Source of the DNA: Cercis canadensis | Lineage: Eukaryota > Streptophyta > Magnoliopsida > Fabales > Fabaceae | DNA length: 64,000 nt | Direction: 5' to 3' | Assembly: GCA_003255065.1 (NCBI GenBank) | Contig: QAOA01003433.1 | Location: 70,743 to 134,742, forward strand | In this document: positions 55,012 to 64,000 of the stretch, one piece after another | How the letters are laid out: each line of letters starts with the position of its first letter | How positions within the stretch are numbered: the stretch's first letter is position 1 | The notes under the pieces: generated by a model | Database searches by the model: none | Told to the model about the DNA's origin: nothing | What the model saw: only the letters and a program-made list of their open reading frames with translations | Program-made: the position numbers and the translations under genes

Positions 55012-57024
55012 TCATGCACTGTTAGAAATCGGGTAGATGATCCCAGCATCCAAAAGCTTCAGTACTTCTGCTCGCACCACCTCTTTCATATTCGGATTCA
55101 GCCGACGCTGATGCTCAATGGAGGGTTTGAAGTCATCTTCCATCAATATCTTGTGCATACACAAGGAGGGGCTGATCCCCTTTATGTCTGAGATGGTCCA
55201 TCTGATGGCTGCTTGATGCTTCCTTAGGACACTTAATAACTTATCCACCTCATTCTCCTGTAAGGAAGATGAAATGATGACCGAAAGAGTGGAAGAATCA
55301 CCAAGGTAAGCATATTTAAGATGCTCAGGTAAAGGCTTGAGTTCTAGCACAAGAGGTTTCTCTATAGATGGAGGATGTCGTGAGCCACCTTTGCCAAGTT
55401 CCTCATAGGATCTTCTGATAAACTGGGGAGGAACAGCATTTAGGAAGTTCACACAACTGTTGCTCTCTGGATTTTTCTCAAGAGAGATGCCTAAGAGACA
55501 AGCTTCTAATGGTTCTGGAGGGTGACTAGCTCGGAAGACCTCTGTGGTGCAGTGATCAATCATGTCAAGCCGCATGCAACTGTCTACTTCATCACACTGC
55601 TTTAGAGCCTTGAAGACATTGAAAGAAACCTCCTCATCGTTGACCCTGAGTATGAGTTGCCCCTTCTGCACATCAATGAGGGCATTCCCTGTGGCCAGAA
55701 AAGGTCGGCCTAAAATGATAGGAATCTCCTGATCTGCCTCCATGTCAAGCACCACGAAATCCGCTGGAAAGATAAACTTGTCCACTTTGATGAGCATATC
55801 TTCTTGGATTCCTCTGGGGTACTTGAGAGATCGATCTGCTAACTGAAGAGTGATGGAGGTCGGCTTCGCTTCTCCCAATCCAAGTTTCCTGTAAACAGAT
55901 AAAGGCATTAAATTAATAGAAGCACCTAAATCACATAATGCTTTACCAAAGAAAAGATTACTAATAGTGCAAGGAATGGTGAAACTCCCTGGATCTTTGA
56001 GCTTTGGAGGTAACTTGTTCTGGAGGATGGCACTGCACTCTTCAGTAAGTGCAACTGTTTCATAGTCCTCTAATCTCCTCTTGTTAGTGAGGATCTCCTT
56101 CATGAACTTCACATAACTTGGCATCTGTGCCAATGCCTCTGCGAAAGGTATGTTGATGTGAAGTTTCTTGAAGACCTCAAGAAATTTAGAGAACTGCTTG
56201 TCCATGTTCTGCTTCTGAAACCGATGAGGAAACGGCACTCGGGGTTTGTAAGGTGGGGGATTATCCGGAAAGAGAGTCGATTTTGATTTTTGCTCCTCCA
56301 CTACCTCACCCTTAGGCGTCTCTTCTGAAGGTCCAACAGTAACTTTATTGCTTTCAATGGCTATTTCCACTGTTATATCTTTTCTCTTCGGATCTTCCAG
56401 TATCTTGCCACTTCTCAGAGATATGGCTTTGACTTGCTCTTTGGGATTTCTCTTCGTATTGCTAGGCAATGAACCTTGGTCTCTTGATGAAAGTAAATTG
56501 GAGATTTGCCCCATCTGTACCTCTAAGTTTCTAATAGAAGCCGCTTGATTTTGGAGTGTCGTGTCTGTCCTTGTCATAAACTGAGTGGTATTCACTGTGA
56601 GTTGAGCAAGGGCATCTTCTAAAGAAATCTTAGGTGGTGCAGGAGCTTGCATCTGAGGTTGAGATGATGGCTGAAATCCGGGTGGCTTAACCACATTTTG
56701 AGAATTTTTCCAGGAGAAATTTGGATGGCTTCTCCATCCTGGATTGTATGTATTCGAGTACGGATTGCCTGGCTTGTTAGAATTCCCCACAAAATGAGCT
56801 TCTTCCACAAATGGAGGTGCTTCTGATGTCACAATTGGGCAATCTGTACTTGAGTGTTCACCATGGCACACTTCACAAGCAACAACAGTAGAATGAATGG
56901 CATTAGCTGTAAGAGTGCCCAAGTGCTTTGCAATTGTATCCATTTTTGCAGTAAGAGCAACAACGGGGTCTACAGCATGCAACCCATAGGCCCTCTTTGC
57001 TGGAATCCTTTCAGATGGCCATTA
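55012..57024 (-). pseudogene. E1 gag C-terminus, protease and pol start
   Basis: A long open frame from just after a TAA at 57022-57024. It holds a gag zinc knuckle (CEVCHGEHSSTDC, about 56840-56880), PFVEEAHFVGN, and a Gln/Pro-rich segment with LEDALAQLTVNTTQFM and NLEVQMGQISNLL. AISLRSGK, the KFLEVFKKLHINIPF segment, then an aspartic protease with active site CDLGASINLMP (about 55905-55935) and PIILGRPFLATGN follow. Next is the link to RT (PEHLKYAYLGD, HQRRLNPNMKEVV). Asp-Leu-Gly-Ala is the usual Athila variant of Asp-Ser-Gly. It matures gag and pol. This frame itself is intact; ends are limited by nonsense changes. Confidence 0.85.
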
Positions 57025-57787
57025 GCGGGCATTATCTGCCATTTGATCAAGCAGCTTACTAGCTTCTTCAGCCGTTTTCTCCATAAGAGAACCATTTGCA
57101 GCAGCATCAAGTAAGGTTCTAGTGTTGCCACTTAAACCATTGTAGAAGGTTCGAATTTGCATCCACTCCTATAAGCTGTGATGTGGTCAAACCCTTGAAC
57201 CGCTCCCATGCCTCATGCAAAACTTCTGTCTCATGTTGAGCAAAAGTGTTGATGTCGTTTCTCATTTTGGCAGTTCTTGCTGGAGGAAAGAAACGTGTCA
57301 AGAATTGTGCTGCCATTTGATCCCAAGTGCAAATGGATCCTGCTGGAATGGAGTATAGCCAACTCTGTGCCTCGTCCTTCTGTGAGAAAGGGAACAAATG
57401 TAATCTGAGGGCGTCATCAGTAACGCCATTGAACTTGAATGTGTCACAGATTTCCAGAAATCCCGCCAAGTGCACATTTGCATCTTCTGTTGCAAAGCCA
57501 CCAAACTGATTAGCTTGCATCATTTGGATGACACTGGGCTTGATTTCAAAGGAATTTGCTGCAATGGTTGGCCTAGAGATGCCTAAGATTTGAACAGGTC
57601 CCGTTGGAACTCTATAGTGCTTCAATGGTTTTCGGACAACCACTGGTGTTGGTGGATTTTCTCCGGCATTCTCCATAGTACTCTGAGTTGGTTGTGACGC
57701 ATTTCTCCTTTCCCTACGATTTTGTCTACAAGTCTTCTCGATTTCAGAATCCAAAGGAATTAGATTTGCTCGCCCTGAACTTCTCAT
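57025..57787 (-). pseudogene. E1 gag N-terminal part, frameshifted
   Basis: Opens ATG at 57787 (MRSSGRANLIPLDSEIEK), then VRKPLKHYRVPTGPVQI, FEIKPSVIQMMQANQFGG, NVHLAGFLEICDTFKFNGV, LRLHLFPFSQKDEAQSWL, FLTRFFPPARTAKMRNDI and LHEAWERFKGL, the standard Athila gag core. Near 57170 an indel shifts the frame. The other frame carries RTFYNGLSGNTRTLLDAA and KLLDQMADNAR up to the TAA at 57022. Gag forms the particle. Confidence 0.85.
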
Positions 57788-58529
57788 GCACTAGGAAGAA
57801 TTTCCTGAAAAATACACACACCACTTGATTACAAAAATAAATAAAATCTAGACTAATACTAGAATACGTTGGTATTGATATTAATAGATGCACAGTCCCT
57901 GCAATGGCACCAAAAACTTGTTACGTAAAATGTGAACGCAAGTGCACGTGCCGTAATCAAGTAATAAAGAAGTGAAATTAATTATCGTCCCACGAAGACT
58001 ATGGCTATTAAGTACCAAAATTATGCATATTCTAATTTTATCTAGACAATTGATAGGTGAATTTTTTATGATAATTGACTGTAAAATTGTAAGCAATAAA
58101 CAATCACTTAGAAGAATGAGTAAGAAGATGGTNCTCGATTTCAGAATCCAAAGGAATTAGATTTGCTCGCCCTAAACTTCTCATGCACTAGGAAGAATTT
58201 CCTGAAAAATACACACACCACTTGATTACAAAAATAAATAAAATCTAGACTAATACTAGAATACGTTGGTATTGATATTAATAGATGCACAGTCCCCGCA
58301 ATGGCGCCAAAAACTTGTTACGTAAAATGTGAACGCAAGTGCACGTGCCGTAATCAAGTAATAAAGAAGTGAAATTAATTATCGTCCCACGAAGACTATG
58401 GCTATTAAGTACCAAAATTATGCATATTCTAATTTTATCTAGACAATTGATAGGTGAATTTTTTATGATAATTGACTGTAAAATTGTAAGCAATAAACAA
58501 TCACTTAGAAGAATGAGTAAGAAGATGGT
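57737..58529. other. N-flanking duplication (N at 58133)
   Basis: 57737-58132 repeats as 58134-58529, spanning E1 gag start, leader and LTR end. Confidence 0.85.
57788..58315 (-). other. E1 leader between gag and 5' LTR, duplicated at N 58133
   Basis: Contains the tRNA-Asp-type primer site (58292-58309; first, truncated copy near 57895-57912 with a further change CGCC to CACC). The left part (57737-58132) repeats 58134-58529 because of the unresolved N. Confidence 0.75.
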
Positions 58530-59763
58530 GAGAAAATATCTAGGATGTCGATTTCATCGTAACTAGTCTGGAATTTTATCCCTTAATCATTAATCAACGA
58601 CATTCTTCCAAATTGATAGCCAAGAACCCTAAATCATTCAATTGCCTTTCCCAAAGTCAAACAAATATATTCCTAAACTACGAATCCACTATATTCCTAT
58701 GTGGATTGCGAATAGTTTCCAAATTCAATTCGTTCTATGGTTCTTTTTATTAGCTACATAGATCATAAGGGTATATTCCTATCCTTTATGGAATCTATGT
58801 TCTCAATCCCTATGGTCATCTATCACAACTAACTTTCCAGTATCATTGTAATCACCTACTCATCTAAATTGATGGTCAGTCAAAAAGAAGCATTAAATAT
58901 GGAGATCAAGAAGTCAATTTAAGAAGAAAGCCTTTTGATTAATTCATTAGAAATTACAAACCATCCTAAGCTAGGCTACATCTCCACCCTAGATGGTAGA
59001 ATTAGTTCATGATCAAGGTAGAAAATAAACTCACAACTAGATTACCCATCAGAAACAGGAAAGAGGAAGAATTAAACTCTTGGTGATAATGATTTGATGC
59101 CGAAAAACTCTGATCTTCAAGCTTGAATCTTCTTCTCTTCTTGCCTCTTCTCTAAAAAGTGTGGAACCTTAATTTAGACTTTTAGAGTCCTATTTATAGG
59201 TCCTAGGAAGTTTAGGAGAAAAAGGAATTAAATTAAAATAGGATTCCTAGTGAAATTAAGAAGCTAAAAGGTCAAATCACGAGTTTGCCTGATGGGCGCT
59301 ACAGCGCCCTGAAGTTTGCCTAATGGGCGTTGCGGCGCCCTTCTTTCTGGATTTCAGTCTCTGTTTGTTGAAGCTAGGGTGCTGAGGCGCCTGGTGTAGG
59401 GCGCTGTGGCACCCTCCTTTTCTCGTGTTGGGGCACCGTGGTGCCCAGTATAGGGCATTGCGGCGCCCTTCCTTCTATTCTCAGTCTCCAGCTTCCTGAA
59501 CATAAGGCGTTGCGGCGCCTGGTGTAGGGTGCTGTGGCGCCCTGAGTAGGGGCTGCGGCACCCAATTCCTGCCTTCACTTCCAACTTGCATGATTTTCCT
59601 TCTTTCTTGCACCGAATTTCTCCAAAATGGCTTCCAAGGGTCCCAAAACATAAACCTACAAAAATGAGACTTAAATCATAAAAACCTAACCTAAAAATAT
59701 TCAAGAATAGACAAGAATCAAGCACGAACATTATGAGATAAACGGTATAAAATTTGCTTATCA
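58316..59763 (-). repeat. E1 5' LTR (1,448 bp)
   Basis: Counterpart of 38295-39810. GGCGCC array at about 59295-59575, TATA box (TATAAATAGG) near 59191-59200. Fewer array units than the 3' LTR, so the array has changed length since insertion. Confidence 0.9.
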
Positions 59764-60042
59764 ATATGTACATATATTTGATATGAAAATAATTAAGCTA
59801 TGTTAGAAGCGCTGAAGATGACTAATAAAATTATGCTTACCTATTATCAAGAAGTATCCATTTCTTATCGACGGTCCTGCTATTATCTCTTCTTTAATAG
59901 CAAGGGTATCTGTCATCTTCAATTGTCGTCCTCTCTACGTATCTCTTAAAAAAATGTCTCGTGTACATATTATTTTGCATACACAGTAAATTTTTATTCA
60001 CCACACCACATTGGCCATGAATCATGCAATCGCCAACATTTC
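59764..60042 (-). pseudogene. Helitron H3 continuation: Rep segment right of E1
   Basis: The minus strand at 59840-60036 reads GDCMIHGQCGVVN, MYTRHFFKRYVERTTIEDD and RTVDKKWILLDNR. This aligns with H2 17252-17480 (GDYMMHGPCGVAN, CTRHFPKKFVERTLIDDD, RTIDKNGILIDNR). It is the next exon of the same RepHel gene that stops at 38270 on the other side of E1. It is cut at about 60042 by copia sequence; the HUH motif and everything upstream are missing from the window. Confidence 0.8.
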
Positions 60043-60045
60043 TTA

Positions 60046-61096
60046 TCAATGCTTGAACTTGGCATGAGGCAATGACTTTGTGAATACATCAGCAGGGTTT
60101 TCTTCTATTGCAATCTTCTTCACCAGAATCTCTTGAGTATCAACTACATCTCTTATAAAGTGAAGTCTCACATCAATGTGTTTTGATCTCTCATAATACA
60201 CTTGATGTTTTGAGAGATGGATTGCACTTTGGCTATCACAATGTATTGTGACATTTCCTTGACTGACTCCTAATTCACCAATCATCCCTTTGAGCCACAA
60301 AGCTTCCTTAACACCCTTTGCAAGGGCTATATACTCTGCTTGTGTTGTAGACAAAGCTACCATAGACTGAAGCATGGATTTCTAGCTAACAGCAGTACCA
60401 AGCAAAGTGAATACATATCCAAATAAGGATTTCCTTGTATCAATGTTTCCTGCATAATCTGAATCCACATATCCTTTGATAGCTTCTTCCACTTGAACCT
60501 CCCTCTTAAATTTCAAACCGGAACCCAATGAGCCATTTAAGTATCTAAGCACCCACTTCAAGGCTTCCCAATATGTTGGTCCAGGATCTGCCATGAATCT
60601 ACTAACCACACTCACAACATGAGCTAAATTTGGTCTGCTACACAACATACCATACATTATGCTCCAATCTCCACATGCATATGGGATTGCCACCATTTTG
60701 ACCATTTCTTCATCTCTGCTAGGTGCTTGTTGAACCGAAAGTCTGTAGTGTTGTCCCAAGGGAGTTGAGATAGGTTTAGACATGTGCATCCTAAACCTCT
60801 CAACTACTTTCTTCATGTAGTCATGTTGTGATAGGAATAGTTCCTCCTTTGATTTGTCCCTAATGATGTCCATTCCCAGAATCTTCTTGGCAGCCCTAAG
60901 TTCCTTCATCTCAAACTCAGAATTCAACCACAATTTTCACTTTATCAATCTCTGATTTACTTGCACTAGCTATTAGGATGTCATCCACATATAATAGCAA
61001 GTACAAGTGTGGTTTTCCATTCTGACCCAAGAAGTAAACACAGTTGTCATAACTACTCTTCTGGAAATTCAGCTTCATAAAGAAATCATCAAATCT
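60046..61096 (-). pseudogene. Copia RT C-terminal part and RNase H
   Basis: The RT catalytic motif YVDDILIAS is at about 60965-60990, then ELRAAKKILGMDIIRD, YMKKVVERFRMHMSKPIS, TPLGQHYRL, then SIMYGMLCSRPNLAHVVSVV. RNase H: VDSDYAGNIDTRKSLFGYVF, a TAG at 60382, QSMVALSTTQAEYIALA, CDSQSAIHLSKH, SKHIDVRLHFIRD, ENPADVFTKSLP. Stops lie at 60934 and 60382. Acidic residues of RNase H (D, E, D, D) are visible. The N at 61097 duplicates the RT catalytic region. Confidence 0.85.
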
Positions 61097-61314
61097 CTNT
61101 CTTCTTGGCAGCCCTAAGTTCCTTCATCTCAAAATCAGAATTCAACCACAATTTTCACTTTATCAATCTCTGATTTACTTGCACTAGCTATTAGGATGTC
61201 ATCCACATATAATAGCAATTACAAGTGTGGTTTTCCATTCTGACCCAAGAAGTAAACACAGTTGTCATAACTACTCTTCTGGAAATTCAGCTTCATAAAG
61301 AAATCATCAAATCT
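60882..61314. other. N-flanking duplication (N at 61097)
   Basis: 60882-61096 repeats as 61098-61314; doubles the copia RT catalytic region. Confidence 0.85.
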
Positions 61315-61905
61315 CTTGTATCACTGTCTTGGACTTTGCTTCAAGCCATATAGTGACTTCTTTAGTAGGCACACCTTCTTCTTATCTTCAATAAAGTCTT
61401 CCGTTTGCTCCATGTATATGGTTTCCTCTAGATCACCATGAAGGAATGTTGTTTTAACATCTAGTTGCTTTAGTTCAAGGTCAAACTGATTCACTAGAGG
61501 CAACAAGATTCTGATTGAACAATGCTTGACCACAGGTGAATAGATTTCATTGAAATCAATTCCTTCAATCTGTGTAAACCCCTTAGCCACAAGTCTTGCT
61601 TTGTATCTGGCCTTCTCAACTCTTGGAATCTCTTCTTTTCTCTTGAAGATCCATTTGCAGCCCACTACCCTTTGATTGTTTGGTAGATCCACCAAAACCC
61701 AAGTCTTATTCTTGTCCAACGACTTCATTTCCTCCTTCATTGTTGACATCCAGTGGTGACTATCTCTTCCCTTGAGTGCCTCTTTGAAGTTTGAAGGCTC
61801 CGGGTCTTGTATTTCTTCAGCAATATTCAGCGCATAGCAAATAAGATCAGCATAGCCAAATCTCTTAGGTGGTATAATCCTTCTTCTTTCTCTATCTCTG
61901 ACCAA
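61098..61905 (-). pseudogene. Copia RT N-terminal part
   Basis: Minus strand: [78 protein letters not shown] block (with Tyr in FNEIYSPV), [32 protein letters not shown], then a TGA at 61321 and the YVDD region again (61180-61205). The canonical KTAFL has become KTTFL. Confidence 0.85.
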
Positions 61906-61917
61906 GCGATACTCATT

Positions 61918-62770
61918 CTAAACTGGTTCAAATTGTGGTTCAGCAACCTCTTCTTCTTCAGTATGTATTACTTCTTCAGTTTCATGGTGAATTGGTAGCT
62001 CCACCTCAATTTGAGTACTCTCTTGCTCAAATTCTTCTTTGCTAGTTTCTTCTTCGTCTTTATCCAACATAGTCATCCTTGTCTCATCAAAGATCACATC
62101 CCTGCTCACTATGCACTTAGGTTCACCAGGTTCCATCCTTCATAGCTTGTATCCCTTAACTCTAATAGGATATCCTATGAATGCACACCTAATTGCTCTT
62201 GCTCCAAGCTTGTCTTCCTTGACATGAGCAAATGGCAAAGCTCCAAACACCTTAAGGTAGGTGTAATCAGCAGGTCTTCCATTCCACAGCTCCACAGGTG
62301 TTTTGAAACTTATAGCTAAAGATGGAGTTCGATTGATTAGGTGGACAACAGTGGTAATAGCTTCACCCCAGAAGCTCTTAGGTAGTCCTACACTCAGCAG
62401 CATGCATCTCACTCGTTCAAGGATGGTTCGATTAATCCTTTCAAGCAAGCCATTCTGCTGAGGCGTTCTTGCTACTGTTTTGTGCCTTTGTATGTTTTTA
62501 TCCTTGCAAAACTTATTAAACTGCTCTGAAAGAAACTCCATGTCATTGTCAGTCCTTAAAAATTTTAGTTTAGTTCTCATTTGATTCTCTATGAGTGTGT
62601 GTCATTCCTTGAATTTTTCAAATGTGTCACTCTTATTTTTCAAGATATAAATCCACACTCTTCTAGAGTAATCATCAATGATGGCGAGAAAATAAAACCC
62701 CCCTCCATGAGTCCTTGTTCTTGCTGGACCCCAGAGGTCTGAATGTGCATACTCAAATGGACTTTTTGCA
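61918..62770 (-). pseudogene. Copia integrase core and linker
   Basis: Minus strand: IDDYSRRVW (first Asp, about 62660-62685), FLRTDNDMEFLS (second Asp, about 62540; canonical DNGGEF-like has become DNDMEF), TPQQNGLLERINRTILE (Glu, about 62440), PKSFWGEAITTVVHLINRTP, LKVFGALPFAHV, AIRCAFIGYP. A stop at 62140 and an acidic linker (61918-62136, Glu-rich) follow. A frameshift near 62770 separates it from the pre-integrase zinc domain. Confidence 0.8.
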
Positions 62771-63494
62771 TTATGCATACCAACCCCAAATTAACCCTTT
62801 GAGCCTTTCCTAATATGCATTGATCACAAAAGTCTAGTTTATTTATTTTATCACCATTTAGCAGATTTTGTTTTGCTAATTCAACCAAACCCCTCTCACT
62901 AACATGTCCTAGCCTCATATGCCACAGTTTAGTTTTATCATGGAGTGTGTGACTTGCAACAGCAGCTTGTGCAATTATAGTAGAACCATCAAGAATATAT
63001 AAGTCATTCATTTTAATTCCTTTAGCAATTATGAGTGCATCACTAGAGATTCTCATACTACCATGCTCAATCTTAGTAGAGGATCCTAAGCTATCAAACA
63101 TGCTTATAGATATGAGATTTCTTTTGAGTTCAGGTACATACCTCACTCCTTGCAGTAGGATTTCTTGGCCATTGAATATCTTGAATCTGATTGAGCCCAT
63201 GCCTTGCACCTTGCATAATTTGTTGTTGTCCAGCAGCTCCACTCCATCTTCTTTCAGGTCTATGGTCTCAAAATAATCTTTCCTTGGGCACATGTGGTAT
63301 GTGCAACCAGAATCCAGCACCCAATCCTTCTTAGTCTCAGTATTTGAAACTACCAAGACCCCAGTAGTGTCATAGCCATCTGTGGCTATTGCTGCATCTC
63401 CTAAATCTTGAGGTTTCTTAAACTCCTTACCCTTCCTTTTTGGGAAATCCTTCTTGAAATGACATTTCTTGTGGCAGTGAAAACACTTGTACAT
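62771..63494 (-). pseudogene. Copia gag zinc knuckle, protease and pre-integrase
   Basis: CFHCHKKCHFKKDF at 63440-63490 is the Cys-x2-Cys-x4-His-x4-Cys knuckle with the last Cys now Phe. The protease site is DWVLDSGCTYHMC (about 63310), then VRYVPELKRNLISI. The pre-integrase segment has LWHMRLGHVSERGL and CDQCILGK, with His and paired Cys as in the HHCC finger. Confidence 0.8.
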
Positions 63495-64000
63495 GGTTTG
63501 CTGTTGATTCTTAGATTTTGATCTTGATTTGCCCCGATTGAAGCTTCTCTTCTCAGGTTTGCCCCTTGATACGTTCAGCCCCTTCCCATGGTTATTTTTT
63601 TTTTTTTCATGTCTTGCTTCTTTTGAAGCTCCTTAGCTCAAACTGAGGACTGGACTTCATCAAGGGTTATTGTTTGCTCCCTTCCAAACAACATAGCATC
63701 TTTGAAATGCTCATATGCTTTTGGTATAGCACTGAGCAGAATTAGAGTTTTGTCTTCATCCTCTAATTTGACTTTTATGTTCTTTAAGTCATCAAGAATT
63801 TTGTTGAAGTCTGCAATTTGCTCAGTGAGCAATTTCTCTTCAGTCATCTTGAAAGAATACAATTGCTGCTTCATGAATAGATGATTGGCGAGTGACTTTG
63901 TCATGTAGAATGACTCAAGTTTAAGCCACATTGCAGCAACAGATTGTTCTCTTGCTACCTCCCTCAGTGCCTTGTCCCCAAGGCACAAGATTATTGCACT
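63495..64000 (-). pseudogene. Copia gag, partial (runs off window)
   Basis: UBN2-type gag: LREVAREQSVAAMWLKLESF, YMTKSLANHLFMKQQLYSF, FNKILDDLKNIKVKLEDED, ILLSAIPKAYEHFKDAM, EQTITLDEVQSSV, then TGA near 63637, a basic linker and a run of T (63596-63607). The start lies beyond 64000. Confidence 0.8.

Larger units (their letters stand above)
38295..59763 (-). mobile_element. Athila-like Ty3/gypsy element E1 with nested insertions
   Basis: LTRs lie at 38295-39810 (3' LTR in element orientation) and 58316-59763 (5' LTR), bounded TGTTA...TTATCA on the plus strand. The primer site near the 5' LTR reads TGGCGCCATTGCGGGGAC (58292-58309), a diverged tRNA-Asp type usual for Athila. A polypurine tract (AAGTTTGGGGGTATT) abuts the 3' LTR at 39811-39825. 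Order on the minus strand: gag, protease, RT, RNase H, integrase, then a separate env-like ORF. It contains E2 (47497-54165) and an hAT element (41304-42127). Removing these and the N-duplications leaves roughly 13 kb, a normal Athila length. Confidence 0.9.
38290..59768. repeat. 5 bp target duplication ATATG around E1
   Basis: ATATG at 38290-38294 immediately left of the TG end and ATATG at 59764-59768 immediately right of the CA end. Both flanks are Helitron H3 intron sequence. Confidence 0.9.
60043..64000 (-). mobile_element. Ty1/copia element, both ends missing
   Basis: Minus-strand order gag, protease, integrase, RT, RNase H, that is, copia order. The left side ends at the last codons of RNase H (HAKFKH, 60046) directly against Helitron sequence with no LTR. 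The right side runs out of the window inside gag. Motifs fit the Tork/Tnt1-like group. Confidence 0.85.

Noticed and set aside
38310..59760. Single giant (21 kb) retrotransposon
   Set aside because: Target duplications show it is E1 plus a nested E2 and an hAT element, with N-duplications adding further length.

Overview
The window is nuclear DNA of a flowering plant, almost certainly a eudicot. The evidence is AT-rich spacers with simple repeats, spliced gene relics of plant-only families (B3/REM, NHL/LEA_2), and layers of plant transposons (Helitrons, Athila-like and chromovirus Ty3/gypsy, Ty1/copia, hAT and foldback elements). I see no complete, clearly functional host gene, no rRNA or tRNA gene and no CRISPR. 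Almost every coding stretch is a transposon gene or a captured or decayed gene fragment.

Layout. 0-8 kb: last exon of an NHL/LEA_2-like gene (+), two B3-domain relics (-), a foldback MITE sitting in a microsatellite, a decayed gypsy-type LTR, and the 5' end of a minus-strand Helitron. 7.9-10.5 kb: Helitron H1, truncated. 10.5-13.7 kb: spacer with a strong palindrome and a tandem repeat. 13.685-27.452 kb: Helitron H2, with both ends recognisable. Its multi-exon Rep-helicase gene runs from a promoter near 22.9 kb down to 13.94 kb. The 4.5 kb between that promoter and the Helitron 5' end holds host gene pieces: a MON2 homologue, a glycine-rich protein like At5g11700, and an unidentified gene with its own promoter. 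27.6-32 kb: a 380 bp direct-repeat pair about 2.7 kb apart (LTR-like) and spacer. 32.1-34.8 kb: a chromovirus gypsy cut off inside pol and fused to a Helitron 5' end. 35.03-38.29 kb: Helitron H3, which resumes at 59.77-60.04 kb.

The interval 38.295-59.763 kb is one Athila-like element (E1, minus strand) inserted into H3 with a 5 bp target duplication (ATATG). Inside E1, a second, non-autonomous Athila-like element (E2, plus strand, 47.497-54.165 kb) is inserted in the reverse transcriptase with duplication ACGCT. An 824 bp hAT element (41.304-42.127 kb) is inserted in the env-like ORF with duplication GCCCTGAC. From about 60.04 kb to the window end lies a decayed Ty1/copia polyprotein on the minus strand.

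Nine of the ten single-N positions are flanked by near-identical direct repeats of about 20 to 460 bp. These look like unmerged contig overlaps rather than biology and inflate several elements. Coding damage is mostly of the C-to-T or G-to-A kind (CAA to TAA, TGG to TGA, CGA to TGA), as expected for methylated, silenced transposons. All family names come from motifs recognised by eye; no database search was possible.
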